NCBI RefSeq assembly: GCF_036174265.1
Contig: NZ_CP108055.1
Span: forward strand, 7,750,001-7,814,000
DNA length: 64,000 nt
Source of the DNA: Streptomyces sp. NBC_00285
GTDB lineage: Bacteria; Actinomycetota; Actinomycetes; Streptomycetales; Streptomycetaceae
Direction of reading: 5' to 3'
The translations under genes were made by a program, and so were the position numbers. Numbering within the stretch: position 1 is the stretch's first letter; every line of letters starts with the position of its first letter. Below the pieces are notes generated by a model, which was given only the letters and a program-made list of their open reading frames with translations, ran no database searches and was not told the DNA's origin. Positions 26,861 through 34,454 of the stretch are shown here, one piece after another.

Positions 26861-28189
26861 ATGGCCTTCACGCGAACAGTGCGTGCACTGAGCGCTGCGG
26901 CACTTACTGGCGGGCTGATTCTGGTAGTGGCTCCTGCTGCTTCTGCCGACCAGACCAGACGCGACCAGTGGGCGCTGGACACTCTGCAGGCCCAGGCCGT
27001 CTGGAAAATCTCCAAGGGGAAGGGCGTCACGGTTGCCGTAATTGATAGCGGCGTCAATGCCACGCATGTGGATCTGAAAGGCAATGTCCTCAAGGGGCAC
27101 GATTTTCAAGACGGTGACGACGATTCCAGCCCTGAGGCCACTGACAGTAGCCCTGAACATGGTACGGCCATGGCTTCCGTAATCGCTGCTCATGGGCATG
27201 GTGCGGGAGCTGAGGACGGCGTGATGGGGCTTGCTCCTGAAGCCAAGATTCTTCCCATTCGGGACGGTGGCGTCGGGTACGCGGATGAGATCCGCTATGC
27301 CGTTGATCACGGAGCTTCGGTCATCAATATGTCAGTTTCCACCACTCGGGAATCGTCTGAAGATCGCGACGCCGTTGCCTATGCTCTCAAGAAAGATGTT
27401 CTTGTCGTTACTGCGTCGGGAAACTCGGGAAGAGGCGATGTCGTTGATTACCCGAAGAAGTACCCTGGTGTTCTGACGGTTGGCGGGGTGGATCGAGATG
27501 GGGAAATCTGGACGGGTTCCGATTACGGACCCGAAGTTCTCTTGACTGCGCCGGCTACTCGCATTGTGCATGCAGGTTGGCCTGGAAATAAGCTCAGTAT
27601 TGGAGACGGAACCTCAGACGCTGCTGCTTTCGTGTCGGCTGCCGCAGCTTTGCTACGGTCGAAATTTCCTGATCTTACAGCTGGGCAGATCGCCAATCGC
27701 CTCGTCAAGACGGCAACCCTCCCCTCGTCTGCGAAGGGACTCTCCCTTCCTGATGAGAAGTACGGTTACGGAAGTATCCGTCCGCTTGCAGCGCTGACAG
27801 AGGATATCCCTGCAGGCTCGAAGTACGGACCGCTCAAGGCTCCAGAGGCAGGGTCTGAGAGCCCGTCCACTGCCGCAACCGCCGGCTCACCCGGCGCCGA
27901 CGACACTGCCGCGCAGAAAAAGGCCGACCAGAAGCAAATGCTCTTCTTCGTCGTTCTCGGTGTTGTCGCCCTGGTGGTGGTCGGACTCATCGTTCTTCTG
28001 ATCGTTAAGAAGTCCCGGCGCAACAAGAACAACAGCGGTGGCTCCGGAGGCCCAGCAGGCTACCCGCAGTACGGCCAGCAGTCCGCTCCGCCACACCAGA
28101 ACCCGTATCAGCAGCAAGTGGCGCCGCAGCAAAACCCGTATCAGCAGCAGTCCACTCCGCCTCACGGCCAGTGGCCGCCGCAGCAGTAA
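26861..28189 (+). CDS. Mycosin-like subtilisin protease, copy 2
   Basis: A 442-aa S8 protease with signal peptide (SAAALTGGLILVVAPAASAD). Asp62 is in VAVIDSGVNATH and His100 in EHGTAMASVI. The nucleophile Ser, near 252, is in GTSDAAAFVSAAAALL, where the Pro and Gly of the usual GTSxAxPxVSG are replaced. The triad is intact and activity is plausible. A C-terminal transmembrane helix (MLFFVVLGVVALVVVGLIVLLIV) is followed by a Gln/Pro-rich cytoplasmic tail with QNPYQQQ repeats, unlike copy 1. The codons are visibly more AT-rich than in neighbours (32 of 60 G+C at 27361-27420). It is probably a lineage-acquired paralogue that serves a particular substrate set. Confidence 0.85.
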   Translation: MAFTRTVRALSAAALTGGLILVVAPAASADQTRRDQWALDTLQAQAVWKISKGKGVTVAVIDSGVNATHVDLKGNVLKGHDFQDGDDDSSPEATDSSPEHGTAMASVIAAHGHGAGAEDGVMGLAPEAKILPIRDGGVGYADEIRYAVDHGASVINMSVSTTRESSEDRDAVAYALKKDVLVVTASGNSGRGDVVDYPKKYPGVLTVGGVDRDGEIWTGSDYGPEVLLTAPATRIVHAGWPGNKLSIGDGTSDAAAFVSAAAALLRSKFPDLTAGQIANRLVKTATLPSSAKGLSLPDEKYGYGSIRPLAALTEDIPAGSKYGPLKAPEAGSESPSTAATAGSPGADDTAAQKKADQKQMLFFVVLGVVALVVVGLIVLLIVKKSRRNKNNSGGSGGPAGYPQYGQQSAPPHQNPYQQQVAPQQNPYQQQSTPPHGQWPPQQ

Positions 28190-28228
28190 CTGCAGGTTTG
28201 GTTCGGGGCGGATCTCTCTATGCAGGTT

Positions 28229-28268
28229 GCGTGGGTGCAGGGACGAGCAGTCGTCCATGTACCCACGT
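28229..28268 (+). terminator. Long hairpin after mycosin copy 2
   Basis: The left arm 28229-28246 and right arm 28251-28268 pair over 18 positions with one mismatch and two G-U pairs, around a 4-base loop (GCAG). It begins 40 bases after the mycosin stop. There is no U-run downstream. Confidence 0.7.
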
Positions 28269-28767
28269 TGCTGTCTTGGGTCAGGTCCCTGAGGCTCGAA
28301 GGCACGCGTTCGCTGGTGCAGGGAATACCAACCGCTTGCGATCGCGTGCCATTGCCGGGCAGGAGGTTATCTTCGCCCCTCCTGGCGGCAGTTGTCCGAG
28401 GGACAGCCTTTGTGGTGGCATGCACCTTCTCCTCTCCAGGCCGGGCGGTCGACAAGCCCAGTGGCCTGCTCTGCCTGGTCTCGTGAGGGGGCGCCGAGCC
28501 CTCTCTGACAGATCCGCCCGCGGCGACTGCGGCCCCAACTGAGGGAATCACCCGCCGAACAGGCGTACGGCGATGAGGGAGCGGAGATGAGCACACGCTC
28601 TCAGCTGCCTTCGCCCGGTTGGTATGCCGCATGCGGCGATTCGGGCATCACGAAATCTCCAAAACTCAAGGATAGGCTGCCCTTCGTCGGCGTCGCGGGG
28701 GTGGCCGTCCTGCCCCTTGCTTCCATTTGGCGCGCACCGCTTTGTTGCGGCGAAGAAGGGGTTCTAG
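28269..28767. other. Intergenic stretch without a supported gene
   Basis: About 500 bases between the mycosin hairpin and the next WXG-like gene. Open frames of 75-120 codons occur in several phases but none has a plausible ribosome-binding site, domain or compositional bias. A TAGGCT hexamer near 28674 could be a -10 for the downstream module, without a clear -35. The stretch is less GC-rich than coding DNA around it. Confidence 0.4.
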
Positions 28768-29094
28768 TTGAGCGGGGAATTCAAGGTCGACCTCGACCAT
28801 CTGAAGTCGTTCGGTGACACATTGAAGCGATCCGTCGAGGAATTGGAAGGAGCGCGTAAGGCGCTTGCTCATGTCCGCGCCGATCAGATCGGGACAGCGA
28901 GGCTGGACGAGGCCTGCGACACCTTCCAAGGCAAGTGGGAGCACGGGACTGAGCAGTTGAAGGAACTGATCAAGACGGTTGGCGAAGGCGTGGAGACAAC
29001 CATGCTGAGTTACAAGAAGTTCGAGGAGGAGCTGTCGAAGGCCCTCCAGCAGATGGGTGATACGGCGGCTGCGAACGCTGGGGGAACACGCTGA
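28768..29094 (+). CDS. Module A small WXG-like protein
   Basis: A 108-aa helical hairpin protein. The core GTARLDEACDTFQGKWEHGTEQL (about 47-69) has W-E-H-G where WXG100 proteins have W-x-G. It closely parallels the two other small module proteins (46079 and 52545), all sharing GT-x-x-LD-x-AC-x-x-F-x-x-x-W-x-x-G. Y-x-x-x-E near the end (YKKFE) fits an ESX secretion motif. The start is taken as TTG 28768 after GAAGAAGGGG, since MSGEFKVDLD matches the paralogues' openings. Its TGA overlaps the ATG of the next gene by one base. Confidence 0.75.
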   Translation: MSGEFKVDLDHLKSFGDTLKRSVEELEGARKALAHVRADQIGTARLDEACDTFQGKWEHGTEQLKELIKTVGEGVETTMLSYKKFEEELSKALQQMGDTAAANAGGTR

Positions 29095-30380
29095 TGGCCG
29101 CCAACCCTTATCCGAACCTCGGTTGGAATCCGGTTCCTGGTGTGCCGGACGAGGTTTCGGCGCTGCACCAGAAGGTGAAGTCAGCGGCGGAGACCCTGGA
29201 CAACTGCCATCGCCAGATCGAGCGGCTGCTCGCGGCCAGCTCCACCTGGCAGGGCGATGCGGCGAGTGCCTTCCGGGACTCCCTCGACGGTGATCTCAAG
29301 GAGTACATGGGGAACGCAGGGCGGTCCCTCGGGAAGGCCGCCGGCTGGTTGGGCACCTGGGACGGCGACCTGGCATCGCACCGCGATCTGGCGAAGAAGT
29401 ACGACGACGCGGCCCGGGAGAAGAAGTCCGAGGTCGTCAAGGCTCAACAGCATCATGACGAGGCAGGTCGGGCCCCCGACCTCAAACTGGCAGGGAAGGA
29501 GTACCCCAGCCAGGCGGAGGCCGATGCCGCGACGGCGCGCCTGCGTGCCGCCGAGGGCGCGCTGAACGAGGCAACCACCCAGCTCAACAACACCACCACC
29601 GCGTACGACGACGTCATCAAGAAGGCGCGCACGCTGGAGGACGAGCACACCCAGCGGGCGGATTTCATCGCGGGCAAGCTGGACGAGGCCGACGACAAGT
29701 TGGCGCCGAAGGAGCCCGGTTGGCTCAGCAAGACGGTGCAAGCGATCGGCGATGCCCTCGCGTGGGTCGGGGAGCAGATCCTGGAGCACGCCGGAACCAT
29801 CGGGGCGATCGCTGGTCTCCTGGCGCTCCTGCCGACGCCTGCCGCTCCGATCTTTCTGGCGATCGCCGTAGGGGCGAGTGCCTTGTCCATGACCAAGAAC
29901 CTCGCGAGTGAAGATTTCAGGGATGCGTTGACCGGCCAGTACGGGTGGAAGGAAGGCTTGTTCGCGGGCGCCTCCCTCGCCGGTGATGCCCTTGGAATGG
30001 TGCCCGGAGTCGGGGCTCTCGCCAAGGCTGGAGGCGAAGTAGGACTCGTTGCGGCGGCAGCCCGGGAAGGCGGTGAGGCCGTGTCACTGGGAGCGAAGTT
30101 CAGCAAGTTCGGGAGTGAAATCGTGCCCGCCTTCAATTTCAAGGCTCTTGAGGCGGCGACCGATCCCAACGTTGGAAAGCTCGCCTACTCGATCCAGGGC
30201 GTCAACGTCGCGGGAAACCTAGCATCGTCGTTGGAGTCGGCCGGAGTGCTTCCGAAGGGCGGACCGGGACACGACGCCGCTGAGGTGACGAAGATGGGGG
30301 CCGCATCGACCGGTCTCAAGGGTGGGGTTACGGACATTGTGCGTGACCTGGGTGACTTGGTGACAGGGGTTCGGCTGTGA
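29094..30380 (+). CDS. Module A WXG/LXG-like protein with hydrophobic segment
   Basis: A 428-aa protein. The N-terminal helical domain holds TWQGDAASAFRDSLDG (about 51-66), a WXG-type turn. A long helical linker follows (Glu/Lys/Ala-rich, about 90-205). Then comes a hydrophobic pair AGTIGAIAGLLALLPTPAAPIFLAIAVGASAL (about 236-267) and a C-terminal part with MVPGVGALAKAGG. It is paralogous to the proteins at 46418 and 50939, each with the same domain order. No enzymatic toxin domain is visible at its C-terminus. It may be a membrane-inserting ESX substrate or a structural partner; the function is unknown. Translation is coupled to the preceding small protein (TGATG) and the following partner (GTGA). 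Confidence 0.72.
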   Translation: MAANPYPNLGWNPVPGVPDEVSALHQKVKSAAETLDNCHRQIERLLAASSTWQGDAASAFRDSLDGDLKEYMGNAGRSLGKAAGWLGTWDGDLASHRDLAKKYDDAAREKKSEVVKAQQHHDEAGRAPDLKLAGKEYPSQAEADAATARLRAAEGALNEATTQLNNTTTAYDDVIKKARTLEDEHTQRADFIAGKLDEADDKLAPKEPGWLSKTVQAIGDALAWVGEQILEHAGTIGAIAGLLALLPTPAAPIFLAIAVGASALSMTKNLASEDFRDALTGQYGWKEGLFAGASLAGDALGMVPGVGALAKAGGEVGLVAAAAREGGEAVSLGAKFSKFGSEIVPAFNFKALEAATDPNVGKLAYSIQGVNVAGNLASSLESAGVLPKGGPGHDAAEVTKMGAASTGLKGGVTDIVRDLGDLVTGVRL

Positions 30381-31060
30381 ACGGCTTTCTGGACATCGCG
30401 CCACCTGAGCCGAAGCCGGACTTCTGGTACGTCCTCCCGCACGGTTACGTCAGGTTGGATCTCCAGCCGACGGCCGAAGGGCTTCAGCAGGTGTCGCGCC
30501 AGGTGAATGAGCTTCCCGGTGAAGCCCGTGACCGCGCCGCGCAGGTGTTCCGCCTGTACACGGTCGTCGTGGCGATGCTTCAGAAGCATCAGGTCCAGGG
30601 ATGTGCCATCGGAATGCACCCCGATGGCAACGGAAATCCCTCGCTGTCCGTCCTCACGGTCTCCACGCTCTCGACCCCGGAAGCGAATCCCAAAGCCGCG
30701 CTGACGCGGATGCTGGCAAACGCCGGAACGGTACCTGGCGACGGCGTCGTGCCAGTGAGGCTTCCGATCGGTTCGGGGTTCCTGATCGAGACGGAGCGGC
30801 GCACTGTGGCGCCAGTCGCTCCGCCCGTGGGGCAGGAGGAGCCTCAGGAGGGAACTGTCTGGCAAGGGACCGTGGCTATCCCCGACGTGCGTTCGTCATC
30901 GGTGATCACTGTGCAGTTGGTGACCTCGGCGGTGGAGCTCGCTGACGACTACCGCGGAGTGTTGCTGGGTGTCGCCCGCACAGTGACGTTCACTGATCCC
31001 GCCGTACCGGCCGAGGCGAATCGTAGCTCTGGCATGGAAGAAGGAAGTCCCTTCGGATGA
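30377..31060 (+). CDS. Module A partner protein (unknown; ends SPFG)
   Basis: A 227-aa soluble protein without signal peptide or membrane segment. The opening FWYVLPHGYVRLDLQPTAEGLQQV and the strand VAMLQKHQVQGCAIGMHP suggest an alpha/beta fold. The equivalent gene in module C (50203) has LWFALAPGYVEVPFRDL and VVSFAIGAHEGDDG, so the two are homologous. Module B has a third, more divergent equivalent (47645). All three end in a hydrophobic -[PV]FG tail (here EEGSPFG). A chaperone- or immunity-like role for the adjacent WXG protein is conceivable (compare EspG), but no sequence motif proves it. It starts at GTG overlapping the upstream stop and ends in ATGA with the next gene. Confidence 0.6.
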   Translation: MNGFLDIAPPEPKPDFWYVLPHGYVRLDLQPTAEGLQQVSRQVNELPGEARDRAAQVFRLYTVVVAMLQKHQVQGCAIGMHPDGNGNPSLSVLTVSTLSTPEANPKAALTRMLANAGTVPGDGVVPVRLPIGSGFLIETERRTVAPVAPPVGQEEPQEGTVWQGTVAIPDVRSSSVITVQLVTSAVELADDYRGVLLGVARTVTFTDPAVPAEANRSSGMEEGSPFG

Positions 31061-31695
31061 AGATGAGAAAAGGCGATGGTGGGGTTGAGCCGCAGTCGGC
31101 GCAGCCTCCTTACCCAACCGATGGAACTGACTTCCGGGGGGCATTGAGACATCACTACGTTTTCGCCCTGAAGCGCTTTGCCCGGCTAGGACCCATCTTC
31201 CTGGCCGTTTGGCTCTTCGTGTTTTTCTCGAAGATCGGTTCCCTTTTCTTGCTGGGAATCGTAGGGTGCTTCGGATTCGCTTTCACGGTGATCTCCCTGT
31301 GGAGCCGTGTGCTCTGGATCCTGAAGTGCTCCCGAGTTTTCCGCACCTACCCCCTCGAATTTAGAGGGCCGGTCACCAAGGTGAACCGGGACGGCGAGTT
31401 GCTGTTCCTCCGATTTGCGGATCAGGGCAATGAAGCCACGATGCGTGCGAAAAATCCTCTGAGGCGTCCAGAATGGCCTGAAGGGATTTCGGGCGGCGTG
31501 TGGTTCGCTGGTGACGACCCGTTCGGCGGTGCGGCCATAGTGCCGGGATCCGGTGAGCTGCTGTTCATGCAGCCGAACGCGTGGAAGCTGTTCGCGGATA
31601 AGCGGAATGATGCGGGGACCGAACGGAAAAGGCAGGCACGGCGAGCCTGGATTTCATGGCGTGTCACCTTCCGTCTCCGCGTCTTTGGAACATAG
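31057..31695 (+). CDS. Module A membrane protein
   Basis: A 212-aa protein with two transmembrane segments (FLAVWLFVFFSKIGSLFLLGIVGCFGFAFTVISLW, about 48-82) and a C-terminal cytoplasmic or extracytoplasmic domain. That domain (FRTYPLEFRGPV, LRFADQGNE, GGVWFAGDDPFGGAAIVPGSGELLF) is clearly homologous to the module C protein at 49559, which has LRVYPWQS, FSFADPER and EVWFAGDPRFLGVVAVPG. The conservation of this domain in two modules marks it as a functional part of the module. Codon use is unusually AT-rich for the region. It overlaps the previous gene by four bases (ATGA). Confidence 0.65.
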   Translation: MKMRKGDGGVEPQSAQPPYPTDGTDFRGALRHHYVFALKRFARLGPIFLAVWLFVFFSKIGSLFLLGIVGCFGFAFTVISLWSRVLWILKCSRVFRTYPLEFRGPVTKVNRDGELLFLRFADQGNEATMRAKNPLRRPEWPEGISGGVWFAGDDPFGGAAIVPGSGELLFMQPNAWKLFADKRNDAGTERKRQARRAWISWRVTFRLRVFGT

Positions 31696-32003
31696 GCATG
31701 CGGTGTGTCGAGCTCAGTCATCACCGCGGCAGGGGTTCGACGTAGTCACAGTTGAGTGAGCGCCGGTTACGAGACCGCCGGACACAGCACCCGACATGAC
31801 GCCGGAAGTGCAGTCGTCCAGCTTTGTCGCCGGCCCGATCGGTTCTTCGGCATCCACGCTGAGTGTTCCTGGTGTGGACGGCATGTGCCGTCCCATCGGT
31901 CGACGCGTCACCGGACGGGGTGGTTTTTCCCGACCGTGGAGACAGGCCGTCTGGGGGAGGGGTGAACTGTCCTCGTCAGCGTGAGGAGTGGGACGGCTCG
32001 TCC
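31696..32003. other. Intergenic stretch, convergent
   Basis: About 308 bases between module A and a minus-strand gene. Short frames exist in several phases without credible ribosome-binding sites. GTGAGGA (31981-31987) and TCCTCAC (32001-32007) form an inverted repeat that overlaps the stop codon of the minus-strand gene and could act as its terminator. Nothing else is recognised. Confidence 0.45.
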
Positions 32004-32516
32004 TCACAACCCGCCGAAGACCACTCCGCGCCAGGTCCAGCCGGACTTGAGGACGGTGTCCCGCAGGGGGTTGACCAATTCTGCGCTGTCGAAGCGGAAG
32101 GTCTCCGTTGCTTCGAGGCCGTCACCGTCTCCTAATCGAGCCCGTCGGCGGGTGGAGATGGTCCTGCTTGGTCCGCGCGTGTACCGCGACGAGACCTTGA
32201 GCGTCGGAGGATTGCCGATGCGGTCGACCTCCCACCCTTCCTGCAAGGTGCGTACCTCGTACTCCTCGTGGTCCAGGCGCATACGGATGCGTACGGCCCG
32301 AGACAGTTGGGACTGGAGAAAGAAGGCCTGCCAGGTCGGTTCCGCCAGTCGCCATTCCGCGACGAGGTCGGCGTCTTCGGGGGCGCCGTCGCGGATGAAG
32401 TAGGGGAGGTCGGGTCGGTTGAGGCCGAGGAGGGTCGTCCGGACGTCCTTGGCCGAGGCCGGTACTGAACCGTCGGAGGGGCGCTGGGTACCGGTCAACT
32501 TGTCGAAGATTCCCAC
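32004..32516 (-). CDS. Conserved-looking hypothetical protein
   Basis: A 170-aa soluble protein of unknown function. The opening MGIFDKLTGTQ leads to a region rich in charged residues (PYFIRDGAPEDADLVAEWRLAEPTWQAFF), then beta-rich sequence (VRIRMRLDHEEYEVRTLQEGWEVDRIG). I have no family assignment. The third codon positions favour this strand and frame over the opposite-strand alternatives. It lies alone on the minus strand between ESX module A and a lipoprotein. Its relation to secretion is unknown. Confidence 0.6.
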   Translation of the reverse strand: MGIFDKLTGTQRPSDGSVPASAKDVRTTLLGLNRPDLPYFIRDGAPEDADLVAEWRLAEPTWQAFFLQSQLSRAVRIRMRLDHEEYEVRTLQEGWEVDRIGNPPTLKVSSRYTRGPSRTISTRRRARLGDGDGLEATETFRFDSAELVNPLRDTVLKSGWTWRGVVFGGL

Positions 32517-32904
32517 GCAAGCAACCTACGAGGATTCGAGTGCGGGTGGTGTGAAGCATTGATGGTCGGCGAGTGGGGATGTCGCTGCGATTCGTTGCCT
32601 GTTTCGAACTTGCGTCTGCCTTTCGCTGATTCTTGTGTCGAGCAGGCTGATTCTGGCGAGTAGAATCGGCCGCTGTTCGTGAATACACGAGCGTGGTCGA
32701 CGGGCACGTGATGTGCCAACGTGGGTCCCTCGCGAGTTCCGCTAAGCTGCGACGGCCGTAACGGCGTTGAGAAGTGGTGTCGTGGTGCCCCGGAGGTTTT
32801 CAGGCGATAACTTCGCCGATATGGACCCAAGTTGGAGTGCTGGGCGATCGTTGTTTAAATGATCGTGCAAGCCCGCCCGAAATCACATACTCACGGGGTT
32901 ACTT
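32517..32904. other. Divergent intergenic region
   Basis: About 388 bases with markedly lower GC than the surroundings, including TTGTTTAAAT near 32851. An inverted pair CGATC/GATCG flanks that AT-rich core (32845-32865). It lies between divergent genes and should contain promoters for both the lipoprotein at 32905 and the hypothetical gene at 32516. CATACT near 32887 is a candidate -10 for the lipoprotein, without a convincing -35. Confidence 0.4.
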
Positions 32905-33678
32905 ATGAAGACGTCAGCTCTGTCCACCCGGCATGCCGTCACCGTGCTCGCTTGTGCCGCTGCGCTCGTGTCACTCACGGCCTGCAACAGTGACAGTGGC
33001 TCCGCAGACTCCGCAGACTCCGCAGCCGGCTCAACGCCCTCCAAGGCCGCGAATGCCAGTCCCGCCGCCAAGGCGAACGGAATCGAAAAGCTCTCCGTGA
33101 AGGAGATCTACAACACGGCGATGAAGACCAATGCCGAGGCGGGATCCTTCCACGAGAAAATGGAGCGCGAGGGCACCAAGAGCGATCTGCGGCTCTCCGC
33201 GACGGAATGTGTCGGCACCGTCGACCTCTCGGAGAAGGGGTCCTTCGAGATCGTCCGCAAGGGCAACGACATCTGGGCCAAGCCTGACGCGGCGTTCGCC
33301 AAGGGAATGAACTCGGCGCTCGGCAAGAACGCGCTCTCCGACAAGAAGTGGGCCCACGGGACCCCGGCCAACGCGCTGATGGCGAAGCTTGCCAGCTGGT
33401 GCCACCAGGAGCAGTTCACCGCTCCCGACACGCTCGGCGCCGACTCCAAGGCGACCAAGGGCAAGGCCACCACGGTGGGCGGCCAGCAGGTGGTCCCGCT
33501 CGTCCTGGCGGGCAAGGGGGATTCCGTCACGTGGTACGTGGCGACCACGGGCAAGCCGTACTTCATCAAGCAGGACAGCACCCGTGACGACATGCAGGAC
33601 CTCACGGACTCCGGCTTCGGCACATCGGTGGGCGCGAAGGCGCCGACCGGGGCTGTCGTGGCGGCACCCAAAGTCTGA
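32905..33678 (+). CDS. Lipoprotein of unknown function
   Basis: A 257-aa predicted lipoprotein. The signal peptide ends in the lipobox SLTAC (Cys at about 29). It is followed by a Ser/Asp/Ala-rich spacer encoded in part by tandem GCAGACTCC units near 33003-33025. The mature domain begins near KLSVKEIYNTAMKTNAEAGSFHEKME and contains strand-rich sequence (GTVDLSEKGSFEIVRKGNDIWAKPD) and a Cys-containing segment (LASWCHQEQF). The pattern recalls LppX/LprG-like or DUF-type Streptomyces lipoproteins with a probable ligand-binding fold, but I cannot assign a family firmly. It lies immediately before ESX module D and may be part of it. Confidence 0.65.
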   Translation: MKTSALSTRHAVTVLACAAALVSLTACNSDSGSADSADSAAGSTPSKAANASPAAKANGIEKLSVKEIYNTAMKTNAEAGSFHEKMEREGTKSDLRLSATECVGTVDLSEKGSFEIVRKGNDIWAKPDAAFAKGMNSALGKNALSDKKWAHGTPANALMAKLASWCHQEQFTAPDTLGADSKATKGKATTVGGQQVVPLVLAGKGDSVTWYVATTGKPYFIKQDSTRDDMQDLTDSGFGTSVGAKAPTGAVVAAPKV

Positions 33679-33937
33679 TCTGCGGTGAGTGAGACGGCTC
33701 GGCGGGCAGGTGCACGTCGAGCCGATCGTGTTCGTGTCTGACGCTACGGTGAACGGTGGTCCACGCAAAGGAAGATCCGGTATCTTCGGCCTACTGGATT
33801 GGCATGTCCTCGCCCGCGGCGCCCAGCGCGCGGCTCGGCCGAACTGGGCACCCCACGCCGTACGGATGAGACGGGAACCGTGGGCCGGGGAGCGAGCGGC
33901 ATGCCCACCACTTTTCACAACGGGGATGGGACAAGGG

Positions 33938-34372
33938 ATGAGTACTCCCTTTGATGCACCAAAGCACGGTGGAACACCTCAGACGCGGCTGAACTCCGTG
34001 CCCGCGGACGGCGGCGGAGGGGGCGGTGGCGGCGGGACCAACGTCGACACCCAGCGCCTCGACGAGGCCGCCAACGCCCTCGTCGAGCTGCGCGGTGACA
34101 CCGAGAACGCCGACAACGGTGCCGACGACGACTGCCTGAGCGCCTCACGCGGCCTGAACAAGCACACCGCCGGTGGCATGGCGGAGGGCGGGTCATGGGC
34201 CACGGCCGGCTCCCTGGTGACCATGGACGTCCGTTGGGGCTCCCAGGTCATCAATCTCAAGCGTCTGCTCCAGGACATCAGCGACAAGCTCCACACCACC
34301 TCCGGTCACTACACCAGTACCGAACAGGAGGAGCAGGCCCGGCAGCACTCGATCAGCACGCCCTTCGGGTGA
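33938..34372 (+). CDS. Module D small ESX-type protein (ends TPFG)
   Basis: A 144-aa protein. A poly-Gly stretch (about 27-35) separates a short N-terminus from two helices (VDTQRLDEAANALVELRGD and WGSQVINLKRLLQDISDKLHTTSGHYTS). The Trp-Gly (VRWGSQVIN) lies between them but the canonical W-x-G is altered. The C-terminus STPFG resembles that of the EsxB-type protein (SSPFG). The start is taken as ATG 33938 (MSTPFDAP) after GGGACAAGGG; the in-frame extension upstream has non-coding character. It precedes the 752-aa WXG protein by 82 bases and is probably its partner. Confidence 0.65.
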   Translation: MSTPFDAPKHGGTPQTRLNSVPADGGGGGGGGGTNVDTQRLDEAANALVELRGDTENADNGADDDCLSASRGLNKHTAGGMAEGGSWATAGSLVTMDVRWGSQVINLKRLLQDISDKLHTTSGHYTSTEQEEQARQHSISTPFG

Positions 34373-34454
34373 CCGTGGCCGTCCGGGCGGCCTTCGCGCT
34401 GTCCGGTCAGCCCATCGAGCCGGACCGGAACCCCCTCACTAGGAGCTGTCGCAC

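Noticed and set aside
28587..28817. Small plus-strand gene of 76 codons before module A
   Set aside because: It overlaps the well-supported small WXG-like gene in another frame and has no plausible ribosome-binding site or motif.
29094..30380. Classical LXG toxin with enzymatic C-terminus
   Set aside because: The C-terminal part is hydrophobic and Gly/Ala-rich with no nuclease, NADase or deaminase motif, and the same holds for its two paralogues.
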